Shown here piece after piece: positions 50,822 to 59,267 of a DNA stretch of 64,000 nt. Under the pieces are notes generated by a model. It saw nothing but the letters and a program-made list of their open reading frames with translations. It searched no databases and was not told the origin of the DNA. The DNA comes from CAZKGE01 sp964636405 (lineage in GTDB: Bacteria; Bacillota; Clostridia; Christensenellales; CAG-138), in NCBI GenBank assembly GCA_964636405.1, contig CAZWSI010000001.1, positions 62,001 to 126,000 of the forward strand, in the 5' to 3' direction. The first letter of the stretch is position 1. The number at the start of each line of letters is the position of its first letter. A program made the position numbers and the translations under genes.

Positions 50822-51694
50822 TTACTCCTTCAGTCCCGAGGCAAGGATGCCCTGTTCCAGATATTGCTGTCCAAAGAGAAAAATCAGCACCGCCGGCAGC
50901 AGGGTAATCAGCGCCGCCACAAAGGATACGCCCGCGTTCTCCACAGAGGTTGCGGGCAAAAACACCGAGAGCGGATACAGCGACGGCGTTTTGAGGAAGG
51001 TGATGGGCTGCTCCACCGCGTTCCAGCCCTCCACGAAGCCCAGCAGCGCCGCCGAGAGCACCCCCGGCAAACCGAGCGGCAGGCCGACGGTGAAAAACAG
51101 CTTCCATTCGCTCGCGCCGTCGATGCGCGCCGCCTCGAGGATGTCCTTGGGAATCTTCCCAAAGAATTTGGTCATGATGAACACCGGGAACGCCGAAAAC
51201 ACCATGGGCAGAATGATGGCAAGCGGCGTATCCACGCAGTGGAGCGCGTTTAGCACAATATAGCTCGAGGCCATTGTCACCTGAAAGGGCAGAATCATCA
51301 ACAGGATATAGAGCCAGTTCAGCAGCCGCCTGCCCCGAAAGCGGTATTGCGAAAGCGCCCAGGCGGCGGGCGCGCCCACCAAAAGCTGACCCAAAACCCC
51401 CGGCAGCACCTGCACGCAGGCGTTCCAAAACACCCGGTAAAAGGCGGGCGTATCCAGCAGCAGCTCAACAAGATGCTTGAGCGTGACGCGCTGCGGCAGA
51501 AAACGCCAGCTTGCCAGCTCGCTGCCCGCGCCCAGCACGCCGGAAAGCCGCTCGCGGATTTCCGAGGTGGGCGTCAGCGCGCCGCTTAGCAGCATGGCAA
51601 GCGGCGTCCACACAAGCAGCGCGAGGAGGAAGAGCAGCAGGAAGGAGAGCGGGCGGCTTCTTTTGAGGCTTCGCCTTTTCGTTCCGATTGTCAT
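50822..51694 (-). CDS. Carbohydrate ABC transporter permease (MalG type)
   Basis: 290 residues with six helices. The cytoplasmic EAA loop reads KDILEAARIDGASEWKLFFTVGLPLGLPG. Overlaps the MalF-type permease by 4 nt and follows a solute-binding protein, a standard CUT1 importer. No ATPase gene is present; CUT1 systems often share one encoded elsewhere. Confidence 0.92.
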   Translation of the reverse strand: MTIGTKRRSLKRSRPLSFLLLFLLALLVWTPLAMLLSGALTPTSEIRERLSGVLGAGSELASWRFLPQRVTLKHLVELLLDTPAFYRVFWNACVQVLPGVLGQLLVGAPAAWALSQYRFRGRRLLNWLYILLMILPFQVTMASSYIVLNALHCVDTPLAIILPMVFSAFPVFIMTKFFGKIPKDILEAARIDGASEWKLFFTVGLPLGLPGVLSAALLGFVEGWNAVEQPITFLKTPSLYPLSVFLPATSVENAGVSFVAALITLLPAVLIFLFGQQYLEQGILASGLKE

Positions 51695-52572
51695 TCCGCG
51701 TCCTCCTTTGCGCCGGAGAGCCGCCGCACCAGCACCACGGCAAGGAGAATGCCCGCCATGAGCAGCACCGCCGCCGCGCTGATTTTTTGCATATCGAGGT
51801 TCGTAAACCAGTTGCTCAGCACATGCTGGAGCATGTAGATGCTCGAATGCGGATAGCGTCCCGCCACAAGATACGCCTCGCGAAACACCTTAAAGGAGTT
51901 GATCAGCGCGAGCACGGCCGTGACAAAGAGGGTTCCGCGGAGCTGCGGCAATGTGATGAACCAAAAGCAGCGCCGTTCGTTTGCGCCGTCCACCCGCGCC
52001 GCCTCATACAGCGAATCGGGAATGGCCGAAAGGCCCGCCATCCAGAGGATCACGTTGTAGCCCAGATTCTTCCAAAGATAGCAGGCCACCAGCACAAGGA
52101 AGGCATACTCGCTGCTGAGCCAATCCGCCGGCGCTTTGCCCAGAGCCGCGCAGAGCGCGGAAAGCAGCCCGTTTTTGGAAAACACCGTCTGGATAATGAG
52201 CACCACGCTCGTAACGGGCACGACAAGCGGCAGAAGGAAGCTTGTGCGAAAGAGGTTTTGCAGCCGCGTCCTTTTGTACAGCAGCAACGCCACAAGCAGG
52301 GAAGAAACGAGCAGCAGCGGAATGCAGATGAGCAGGAAGCGGCCCGTATTGCGCAGCGCGAGATGGAAGGACGCGTTGGTCAAAACGGTTTTGTAGTTTT
52401 CCAGCCCGGCGAACGAATTGCCCATCGCGGAGAAAAACGAGCGCCGCACCACATCCGCCGTCGGCAGAAGGAACAGGAAGACCATGCCCGCAAGGCTCGG
52501 CAGCAGGAAGGCGAGGGCCGTCCCCGCCTCCCGCAGCCGGCGCTTCCTTTTTTTCGTTTCCGTAAGCATCAT
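51691..52572 (-). CDS. Carbohydrate ABC transporter permease (MalF type)
   Basis: 293 residues with six helices. The EAA loop is PDSLYEAARVDGANERRCFWF. N-terminus RLREAGTALAFLLPSLAGMV is typical of the family. Lies 12 nt downstream of the solute-binding protein gene. Confidence 0.92.
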   Translation of the reverse strand: MMLTETKKRKRRLREAGTALAFLLPSLAGMVFLFLLPTADVVRRSFFSAMGNSFAGLENYKTVLTNASFHLALRNTGRFLLICIPLLLVSSLLVALLLYKRTRLQNLFRTSFLLPLVVPVTSVVLIIQTVFSKNGLLSALCAALGKAPADWLSSEYAFLVLVACYLWKNLGYNVILWMAGLSAIPDSLYEAARVDGANERRCFWFITLPQLRGTLFVTAVLALINSFKVFREAYLVAGRYPHSSIYMLQHVLSNWFTNLDMQKISAAAVLLMAGILLAVVLVRRLSGAKEDAE

Positions 52573-52584
52573 GCCGTTTCCCGG

Positions 52585-54810
52585 TTATTCAGAGAGGTAG
52601 GTGGCAAGCAGGCTCAGAATCTTCTCCGCCGTCTGCTCCACGCTGCTCGAGCCGTCTAAACAGGCCGTCAGCTCGGGCAGGAGCATGCCGGTGAGCGCCG
52701 CGTCCTCCACAATGGGGGTATCGAGCGTGGCGATGAGCGCGCCAAGCCGCTCGCGCTGCGCCTTTTCCGGCCATTTCGCCATAAAGTCGCCGCCGTCGTT
52801 GAGCATAAAACCGCTGCTGCTATCCAGATCTTCAAAGGAGAGCATTTCGGCAAGGGCCCGCTCGTTGACGGGGAATTGCGCGGAATACTGATTGCCGCCC
52901 TGCGCGTCGTAGGAGAGGAGCGCCTGCACAAACGCGCTTGCCGCCTCCATTTCGGCGCTGGCCTTGTTGACGCCCACAACGCCCGTTGGCACAAACTGCC
53001 CGTTTACGGAGACAAGCGCCGCGCCCGCCATTTTGGCGTACGCCAGCGGTTCCATGCAGGCGCGAACCGAGGTCAGGGGGTGCGAAAGGATATCCTGCGC
53101 AAAGCCCGACGCGCACGCGAACACCTGAGGCGATCCGATATAGTCGCTGAAATATTCATACATTTCATCCTGCGGCATGTCCTTGAGCGCCTCCCAGCCG
53201 TCGCCCATGCGCTCCGTGCAGCCCGTGGCCTCGGAAAGGCGCTTTGCGTCCCGCAAAAAGGCCGTGACCGTGGCCGCGTCGCCGCCCGTCAAGCTCCCGC
53301 CGTAGTATTTAAGCAGGTACAGCGCGAGCGTTTTGTAGTTGAAGGCGCACTTGGCAAGGAGCTTCGTTTCCTGCGCGCTTTCCGCCGCGTCGGAAAGAGA
53401 CGCAAGGCTTTCGTAGGTCGCTTCCGTGCCGCCCAGCGTTACGGCCAGCGGTAGCGTAAAGCCCGTGGGCGCGGCGTAGAGCCCGCCGCTTTGCGCCGGA
53501 GCGAGGCGGATGTTTGCAAGGATGCTTTCGCCGCCCGCCACCGTCTCCGTCAGGTCAGCGAGCACGTCCTTTTCGATGTAGGAATCCACGGGCAGGCCGT
53601 CGAGCAGCAGCACGTCCGGCCCGGTGCCGGCCAGCAGCTCCGTATTGAGCGCCTTGATGTAATCCTGCTCCGTGCCGCCGGACGCGCCCTCCATGGCGAC
53701 GGTATAGCTCACCTTCACGTCGGGACGCGTGCGGTTGAAGGCCACAATGGCCTGCCGCACGGTGTCGCTTGTTCGCAGGGAGAAAACGGTGATCTCCTTA
53801 TCGGCCGCGGCGCTTGCCGTTTCGTCGTAACGGTAGGCCAGAAGGCGCGATAAATCGCTTGTGTATACGATGGGATACGCGCCGCCGTCCATCAGGCAAA
53901 GAAGGCTCGCGTAAAAATCGGGCAGGCCAAAGGTGCTGGTCGCGCCCTCCACCAGCTTTTCCCACAGCGCGCCGCCCGCCGCGTGGCGGTACAGGCCCGT
54001 CTGGTTGAGCAGGTACACCGCGCCGTCCGCCGAAACGGCCAACTGGGTCGAGTCGTTTTCGGGGAAGGCAAAGCCATAATCCGCGTAGCTGCCGTCTGTG
54101 GCGTTGTACACGCGCACAAGGTTGTTTGTGTTCACCGCAAACGCCACATAGCTTCCGCCCGCGGCGCTGCCCGAGATGCCGCCCCGGCTGCCGGATTCCA
54201 GCTCGGCGAGGGTATTCCCTTCCGCATCGAGCAGGAACAGCGAGCCGTCGTAAAAGCTGCCCACGGCGATCTTCCCGTCGTCGAGCACGCCCATATTTGT
54301 GATTGTGCCGAGGGAGGCAAGGCCGCTGCCGGTCAGTTCCACACCGGTTTTGCCATCGTCCCGGCTTACGAGAACATGCCCCACGGAGCGTCCGTTTTCG
54401 TCATAATCGGAAAAGCACATATACAGCGCGCCGCCGCTTGCCGCCACGTGCATCTCGTTGCCGCCAAGGGGCGCGAGGTCATTAAGCCACGCTTCCTCCG
54501 TCGTTGTCACCGTGCCGTCTGCGGCAAAGCTGTGGCGGTAATACAGGAAGCGGAAATCCTCCTCGTCGCCCTGGCCCGTGCAGGTAAACGCAGTGCGCAC
54601 GCCGTTTTCCTCGCGCAGGCCCAGCAGCATCTGGTTTTGCACGCCCTCGGGCAGCGGCAGCGTGACTTCGCTTTCCACATAGCGCCCCACGGCCAGCACG
54701 TCCACGCCGTCCGGCACGGCTGCTTCCTCCGGGCTCTTGCAGCCCGCAAGCATGCCCAGCGCCAGCAGCGCCGCCAGCACGGCGGAAAGATATTTGGTGA
54801 TTTTTCTCAT
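52585..54810 (-). CDS. Lipoprotein with sensor-like N-terminal half and solute-binding C-terminal half
   Basis: 741 residues. Lipobox MLAGC (about residue 20). Residues 25-340 contain repeated beta-strand units typical of a propeller (GLASLGTITNMGVLDDGKIAVGS, NNLVRVYNATDGSY, STQLAVSADGAVYLLNQTGLY). Residues 345-741 resemble a family 1 extracellular solute-binding protein (ITVFSLRTSDTVRQAIVAFN, LNTELLAGTGPDVLLLDGLP, and a C-terminal domain). Ordinary binding proteins of this type are about 430 residues. GAGG is 9 nt before this ATG. It would deliver a ligand to the two downstream permeases; the N-terminal half may bind cell wall or a second ligand (inference). Confidence 0.82.
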   Translation of the reverse strand: MRKITKYLSAVLAALLALGMLAGCKSPEEAAVPDGVDVLAVGRYVESEVTLPLPEGVQNQMLLGLREENGVRTAFTCTGQGDEEDFRFLYYRHSFAADGTVTTTEEAWLNDLAPLGGNEMHVAASGGALYMCFSDYDENGRSVGHVLVSRDDGKTGVELTGSGLASLGTITNMGVLDDGKIAVGSFYDGSLFLLDAEGNTLAELESGSRGGISGSAAGGSYVAFAVNTNNLVRVYNATDGSYADYGFAFPENDSTQLAVSADGAVYLLNQTGLYRHAAGGALWEKLVEGATSTFGLPDFYASLLCLMDGGAYPIVYTSDLSRLLAYRYDETASAAADKEITVFSLRTSDTVRQAIVAFNRTRPDVKVSYTVAMEGASGGTEQDYIKALNTELLAGTGPDVLLLDGLPVDSYIEKDVLADLTETVAGGESILANIRLAPAQSGGLYAAPTGFTLPLAVTLGGTEATYESLASLSDAAESAQETKLLAKCAFNYKTLALYLLKYYGGSLTGGDAATVTAFLRDAKRLSEATGCTERMGDGWEALKDMPQDEMYEYFSDYIGSPQVFACASGFAQDILSHPLTSVRACMEPLAYAKMAGAALVSVNGQFVPTGVVGVNKASAEMEAASAFVQALLSYDAQGGNQYSAQFPVNERALAEMLSFEDLDSSSGFMLNDGGDFMAKWPEKAQRERLGALIATLDTPIVEDAALTGMLLPELTACLDGSSSVEQTAEKILSLLATYLSE

Positions 54811-54827
54811 CGCTTTCATCCTCGCTT

Positions 54828-55733
54828 TCAGTTTAGATACTCGGTCAATACGGCAATCGTGCACGCCCCGGCTTCGTCCAGCCATAAATCGGCGAAGACG
54901 TATCCGTTTGCCTCCAGCAAACGCGTTATATCGCTTGGCTCGGCGGCACTGTAGCTGCAAATCGTCTTTTGAACGTTTCCGTTGGGAGAGTACTGGGCGG
55001 AGATGCTCTGCAAATAAAGCTTTGCGTCCTCCCTGAGCGGATAATCGGTTCTTACGGCGCTCGCCTCGGCCACTTCGCTCTCCGGCGCGCGGCAGTGAAA
55101 GCCCTCCGCGTCGAACGCGTCGACGGTGACGGACGCGGCGGCGCTTGCAAGCTCGAGCCCGTCAAGAACCTCGATGTTGACCCGCTCCACCTGACGCGGC
55201 AGCTCGGAGGGCGCATAAAGCCACAGGGCGAGTACGCCGAGCAGCCCGAACGCGCACAAAAATGCGAACGCGGCAAGACGCGTTTTCCATTCCGCGCGAA
55301 GGCACGCGAGCGCGCCGAAGTACAAGCCGCCGCCCGCCGCGGCGCCCAGCGTATTGAGCAGCAGATCGTCCACGTCCGTCGCGCCCAGCCCAAAGACGCA
55401 TTGCAGCAGCTCAAAAAGCGCGCTCACGCAAAAGCCGAGCAAGACGCTTTTCCACCAGACGTTTACGCGGGAAAAGAGCGCGGGCGCGAGCATGCCCAGC
55501 GGGATAAAGATGGCGAAGTTGCCCAATACGTTCTTTAAAACCACGTCCAGCGAGGTCGAGGGCGCGCGCAGCTCGCAAACGAAGCGGAGGGGTACGAAAT
55601 TGAACGACCGCAGCCCCGCGCCGAGGCCGTATTTGAGCAGAATAATTTTCACGAGCACAAACGCGTAGCCGGCCAGCACAATCCACAGCCCGGCGCGCGC
55701 CAGCCTTGCAAGCGTTTTGTGGGTGTTTTCCAT
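54828..55733 (-). CDS. VanZ-like protein with extracytoplasmic C-terminal domain
   Basis: 301 residues. N-terminal VanZ domain with five helices (SFNFVPLRFVCELRAPSTSL, NVLGNFAIFIPLGMLAPALF, ELLQCVFGLGATDVDDLLLN), then about 120 residues outside with no recognisable family. First gene of the operon downstream of the two-component system; 17 nt before the solute-binding protein gene. GGAG is 8 nt before the ATG at 55733. Confidence 0.85.
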   Translation of the reverse strand: MENTHKTLARLARAGLWIVLAGYAFVLVKIILLKYGLGAGLRSFNFVPLRFVCELRAPSTSLDVVLKNVLGNFAIFIPLGMLAPALFSRVNVWWKSVLLGFCVSALFELLQCVFGLGATDVDDLLLNTLGAAAGGGLYFGALACLRAEWKTRLAAFAFLCAFGLLGVLALWLYAPSELPRQVERVNIEVLDGLELASAAASVTVDAFDAEGFHCRAPESEVAEASAVRTDYPLREDAKLYLQSISAQYSPNGNVQKTICSYSAAEPSDITRLLEANGYVFADLWLDEAGACTIAVLTEYLN

Positions 55734-55763
55734 ACAAACGGCTCCTTTTCTTGTCACGGCTTC

Positions 55764-55796
55764 ATTCTAGCAGTCAAATCTCTAAAAATCCTCTAA
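55764..55796 (-). promoter_or_regulatory. Promoter with 11-bp-spaced direct repeats, candidate response-regulator operator
   Basis: Reverse strand TTAGAG (55796-55791) and TTAGAG (55785-55780), 11 bp apart, followed 10 nt later by a -10 box TAGAAT (55769-55764). The repeats cover the -35 region, which lacks a good -35 box. That is the layout of OmpR/PhoB-family activators binding one face of the helix. Its regulator is likely the adjacent two-component system. Confidence 0.6.
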
Positions 55797-55860
55797 CAGA
55801 TATGAAGAAAAGGTGAAGACCGGCATAAGAATCCATAAAGGCGGCCGCGCGCCCCAAAAC

Positions 55861-55885
55861 AAAAAAAGCGCCCCCTTGGGCGCGC
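55861..55885 (-). terminator. Terminator of the two-component system genes
   Basis: Reverse strand GCGCCC-AAGG-GGGCGC followed by TTTTTTT (55867-55861). It separates the histidine kinase gene from the VanZ/ABC operon, which then depends on its own promoter. Confidence 0.85.
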
Positions 55886-55910
55886 ACCGTCATGGGCTGC
55901 AACGGCATCT

Positions 55911-57191
55911 TCAGGGCGAAAAAAGCGTAACGCGGAAGGTGCAGCCGCCGCCCGGCGTGTCCTCCGCGGTAAGCCGCCCGTTTTGCAGCCGGATCAGTTC
56001 CTGCGCGATGGACAGGCCCAGCCCGAAATGCTGCTTTTCCTTGCGGGAAGCGTCCCCCCGGTAAAAGCGCTCGAAGACCTGCGCCTTTTGCGCGTCCGTC
56101 AGGCCCTTGCCGTGATCCGTAACCGTCAGCGATACACCCCTTGCGCGGGGCCGCGCCGCAAGCTCCAGCACGCGGCTTTCCTCCGAAACGCCGTAGGCAA
56201 GCGCGTTGTCCAGCAGAATGGAAAGCACCTCGCCAAGGCGCTCCGCGTCCGCCGCCACGCGGGGGAGCGGCGCTTCGGGCAAAAACAGCTTGAGCGCGCA
56301 GCCGCGCGCGGCGGCAAGCGGCGCGTAGCGCTCGTATACGTTGAGCAATACGGTGTCGGCTTCGACGGCGGCAAGCTTGACGGGCCAGTCCTTTGCGTCG
56401 GTGGAGGCGAGCAGCAGCATATCGCCAATCAGCCGTGACATGCGCGCGCATTCGCCTTCGATGGCCGCCGCCGCTTGCTCGGCCGCGTCCGTGCGCGCCG
56501 CGATGGTGGCGGCGTTTGCCGCAATCACGGAAAGCGGCGAACGGAGCTCGTGCGAGGCGGCGGCCACAAAGCGTGTCTGCCGCTTTCGGCTTTCCACGGC
56601 GGGCAGCAGCGCGCGGTCGATGAGCCTTACGCCCACCACGCTCAGCAGCAGGAGGCTGGCTATATAGCCGGCAAAAAGCGGCGCGATTTTCTCCGCGCCC
56701 GGCGCGGAGACCCGCTGCGCCATCGTAATGGTGCAATAGCCCCCGTTTAAGGGCAGCATGCTCACCGCGCCCAGATAGGAAACGCGGCCCTCCGAAAAGG
56801 CGTAGATCGAACTGGTATACCGCCTGCTTGTAAGCGGCGGCATGGAAAGCGCGCAGCCGTCCGCGCGCGCGAGCGCCTCCACGCGCGCAAAGACCGCCCG
56901 CTTTTCCGCGCTGTCCGCGCTGTTAAACAAAAGCGCGCGCCCATTTTCCCGCAGGGACAGCAGCAGGCGGTTTTCCTGCTCCAGCGTGCGAAGCCCGGCA
57001 TGGCTCACGGAAGCGTCGTTGCGCAGTTGATCGGTTACCGCGAACAGGAGCGTAGAAAAGCTTTCCCGGCTGCGGGCGGCGGCGTCCCGGTTAAACAGCA
57101 GCGCCATCGCAAACAGCACCGCAAAAAGCACCGCCGCCACGGTAACGATATAGATGCGCACAAGATGCGCGCGCAGCCGCCTTTCTTCCAT
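55911..57191 (-). CDS. Sensor histidine kinase
   Basis: 426 residues. Helix at 10-28, an outside sensor region (about 30-175) without a known domain, second helix near 180-200, then HisKA with the phosphorylated His in AASHELRSPLSVIAA (about residue 230) and an ATPase domain with LLDNALAYG (N box), DHGKGLT (G1) and HFGLGLSIAQELIRL (G2). The start codon shares its A with the stop of the response regulator (TGATG), so the pair is translationally coupled. Confidence 0.94.
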   Translation of the reverse strand: MEERRLRAHLVRIYIVTVAAVLFAVLFAMALLFNRDAAARSRESFSTLLFAVTDQLRNDASVSHAGLRTLEQENRLLLSLRENGRALLFNSADSAEKRAVFARVEALARADGCALSMPPLTSRRYTSSIYAFSEGRVSYLGAVSMLPLNGGYCTITMAQRVSAPGAEKIAPLFAGYIASLLLLSVVGVRLIDRALLPAVESRKRQTRFVAAASHELRSPLSVIAANAATIAARTDAAEQAAAAIEGECARMSRLIGDMLLLASTDAKDWPVKLAAVEADTVLLNVYERYAPLAAARGCALKLFLPEAPLPRVAADAERLGEVLSILLDNALAYGVSEESRVLELAARPRARGVSLTVTDHGKGLTDAQKAQVFERFYRGDASRKEKQHFGLGLSIAQELIRLQNGRLTAEDTPGGGCTFRVTLFSP

Positions 57192-57871
57192 CAGCCGCCT
57201 CCGCTCATGAGCTGATAGCCCACGCCGTGGACGGTTTTGATATGGGCCGCGCCGCCCGCCGCCTTCAGCCGCCGCCGGACGAAGTAGATGTAATTGTCCA
57301 CATTGCCGTCCTCCACGGTCTCGTCGCCGCCCCACACGCGCGTTAGAATCTCCGCGCGCGACAAAACGCGGTCGGGGTTCTCAAAAAACTGCTCCAGCAC
57401 CGCCGTTTCCTTGCGTGAAAGGCTTTGCTCCCCGGACCCGGAATGCAGGCTGCACTGGCGCACCCGGAGGGTGAGGCCGCCGAAGGTCAGCGCGTCCGTT
57501 TCGCGAAGGACGCCTGGCCGCCGGAGCAGGGCGCGTATGCGGGAAAGCAGCTCCTGCATGGCAAAGGGCTTGCCAAGATAATCGTCCGCGCCCGTGTCCA
57601 GCCCACGCGTGCGATCCGCCACGGAATCGAGCGCCGTGAGCATGAGAACAGGGGTCATGTCGCCCCGCGCGCGCATTTCGGCCAGAATGGAAAGCCCGTC
57701 CCTGCCGGGCAGCAGGCGGTCCAGCACCACGGCGCTGTAGCCGCCGCTTTTCAGATAATAGTCCGCGCCGCCGCCGTCCGCGCAGGCGTCCACGCCATAG
57801 CCCGCGCCGGTTAGGTGGAGCTTGAGGGCGGCGGTCAAATCGGGATCGTCTTCAATCAAAAGCAGTCGCAC
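57191..57871 (-). CDS. OmpR-family response regulator
   Basis: 226 residues starting at GTG with AAGGAG 7 nt upstream. Receiver: acidic pair in LLIEDDPDL, phosphorylated Asp in VVLDRLLPGRDG, Thr in MLTALDS and Lys in YLGKPFAM. DNA-binding winged helix at 130-226 with ILTRVWGGDETVEDGNVDNYIYFVRRRLK and HIKTVHGVGYQL. Likely binds the direct repeats upstream of the VanZ/ABC operon. Confidence 0.95.
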   Translation of the reverse strand: MRLLLIEDDPDLTAALKLHLTGAGYGVDACADGGGADYYLKSGGYSAVVLDRLLPGRDGLSILAEMRARGDMTPVLMLTALDSVADRTRGLDTGADDYLGKPFAMQELLSRIRALLRRPGVLRETDALTFGGLTLRVRQCSLHSGSGEQSLSRKETAVLEQFFENPDRVLSRAEILTRVWGGDETVEDGNVDNYIYFVRRRLKAAGGAAHIKTVHGVGYQLMSGGG

Positions 57872-57943
57872 GCGGCTTCTCCTTCGCGGTGAATTGACCT
57901 GCGGCGCTTCCCCGCGATCAAAACGAGCCGCCGCTATTAAAAA

Positions 57944-57952
57944 AGTATACCA
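57944..57952 (-). promoter_or_regulatory. Extended -10 promoter of the response regulator gene
   Basis: Reverse strand TGG-TATACT (57952-57944), about 70 nt before the GTG. The remaining 57953-58134 region holds an inverted repeat and a terminator described separately. Confidence 0.55.
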
Positions 57953-58021
57953 TAAACGCCCGCGCATTGCACCCGCGCCCAATCCGCCCTCGGCATTTTT
58001 TGCCCGCAGGCATATCATAAT

Positions 58022-58049
58022 GTGCGGGGCGCAAATCTGCACCCCGCAC
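58022..58049. repeat. Inverted repeat GTGCGGGG...CCCCGCAC
   Basis: Perfect 8-bp arms with a 12-nt centre that itself nearly pairs (GCAAATCTGC). No T-run on either side. It could be an operator or an RNA structure between the phage cassette and the response regulator promoter. Confidence 0.6.
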
Positions 58050-58104
58050 AAACCTCTGTTCCGCGCATATTTACGCCCTTCGTTCAAGCAGGCTTTTCTG
58101 CCGG

Positions 58105-58132
58105 AAAGAAAAGGCGGAAACCCGCTCCGCCG
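58105..58132 (-). terminator. Terminator at the end of the phage cassette
   Basis: Reverse strand GGCGG-AGCGGGTTT-CCGCC followed by TTTTCTTT, directly after the stop codon of the last phage-type gene. Confidence 0.7.
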
Positions 58133-58134
58133 CC

Positions 58135-59052
58135 TTACTTATACGACGGATACCGCTGCTGCAGCGCTAGATAGCCTGTCACGCCGACCGAGGAGATGAT
58201 TTCGTCGCGGTAGTTGCGGTTTTGCTCGCCCGCCGCCGCGTATACGCCCCGCCGCTGCTCGGGCGTCAGGCCGCGGAGGAACGCCTCCACATTATCGGCG
58301 CTTGTTGACGCAGCCGCAGCCGCCGCGCCCGAGGAGCCGCGCCCGCTCCCGCCCGAGCCGGAGGACGCGCGCGAGGCGCTGTCAAGACCGCGCGTGTACA
58401 GGGCCAGCGCGGCATTGTAGGCGGTTTGGCGCGCCTCGCTTAGGCGCTCGTTATTGATCTTTTCGGTTTCAAAGGCCCGTTCGCGCTCGTTTTCCAGCGC
58501 GGAGGAGAGGCTTTGGGCCAGCGTGGCCGTGTAGTCGCTTTCCAGCGTGCGTACATCCCGCGCTTCCGCGTCCTTTTGCCGCGCCTTCACGTCCGTCACA
58601 TAGGTGGACGCGCCCATGCCGCGGGAAATCGCGTCCGCGTCGAGTTCCGCGTGGTAGGTATCGGTCTGGTCGCGCCGGTTTTCAATGGCCGTGTCGTAGC
58701 CGGGCCGCAGCCAGTCCGCAATGCCCTTGCGCAGCGATTCCTCGGACGCCTGCTCATATTCCAGCAGCTCGGGCTTGTACAGCTCCAAAAACTTCTGAAA
58801 CAGGCTTTCCATGGTTTGCGCGCTGCCGCCGGAGCCGCCGCCGGAGTCGCTGCAGGAGCCGCTGCCGGAGCCGCTGCCGGAGCCGCTGCCGGAGCCCCCG
58901 CCGGAGCCGCCGCCCGTGCCCGCGCCCGTGCCCGCGCCCGTGCCGCCGCCCAGCAGGCCCAGACTGTGCAGGAGGGCGCGGCCCAGGTTTCCGCCGATTG
59001 TGCGCGGAGGCGATACGAACCGACCGCCTCCAATGCTATTTCTTTTGATCAT
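58135..59052 (-). CDS. Ser/Gly-repeat phage-cassette protein of unknown function
   Basis: 305 residues. A low-complexity block of Gly/Ser/Thr (about residues 34-78, encoded by near-perfect GGC-TCC-type triplet repeats) separates a short N-terminus from an alpha-helical body (FLELYKPELLEYEQASEESL, RDVRTLESDYTATLAQSLSS), with a second Ser/Gly stretch near residue 235. No catalytic motif or signal peptide. Last gene of the cassette, at a place where podoviruses keep internal or injected proteins; that role is a guess from position and helical content. Confidence 0.7.
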   Translation of the reverse strand: MIKRNSIGGGRFVSPPRTIGGNLGRALLHSLGLLGGGTGAGTGAGTGGGSGGGSGSGSGSGSGSGSCSDSGGGSGGSAQTMESLFQKFLELYKPELLEYEQASEESLRKGIADWLRPGYDTAIENRRDQTDTYHAELDADAISRGMGASTYVTDVKARQKDAEARDVRTLESDYTATLAQSLSSALENERERAFETEKINNERLSEARQTAYNAALALYTRGLDSASRASSGSGGSGRGSSGAAAAAASTSADNVEAFLRGLTPEQRRGVYAAAGEQNRNYRDEIISSVGVTGYLALQQRYPSYK

Positions 59053-59065
59053 CTTGCTTCCTCCG

Positions 59066-59257
59066 TTATGCTTGAGATTGGGAAAGATACGCCTCGAGCT
59101 CGAGAATTTTCTGGCATATCGTTTCCAGATTCTGGTTTAGGTTGACCTCGTTTTGCGCCACGGCGATGTCGTAATCGTCCCGGGAAAGCGCCTCGTCGCG
59201 CAGCCGGGAAAGATAGATGGGGAACATCGCCGCCATACCGCTTGCTTCGTACGCCAT
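59066..59257 (-). CDS. Small phage-cassette protein
   Basis: 63 residues, acidic and helical (SRDDYDIAVAQNEVNLNQNL, ICQKILELEAYLSQSQ). AAGGAGG lies 6 nt before the ATG at 59257. Between the propeller-like and Ser/Gly-repeat genes with gaps of 10-13 nt, so cotranscribed. No family recognised. Confidence 0.72.
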   Translation of the reverse strand: MAYEASGMAAMFPIYLSRLRDEALSRDDYDIAVAQNEVNLNQNLETICQKILELEAYLSQSQA

Positions 59258-59267
59258 AGCCGCCTCC

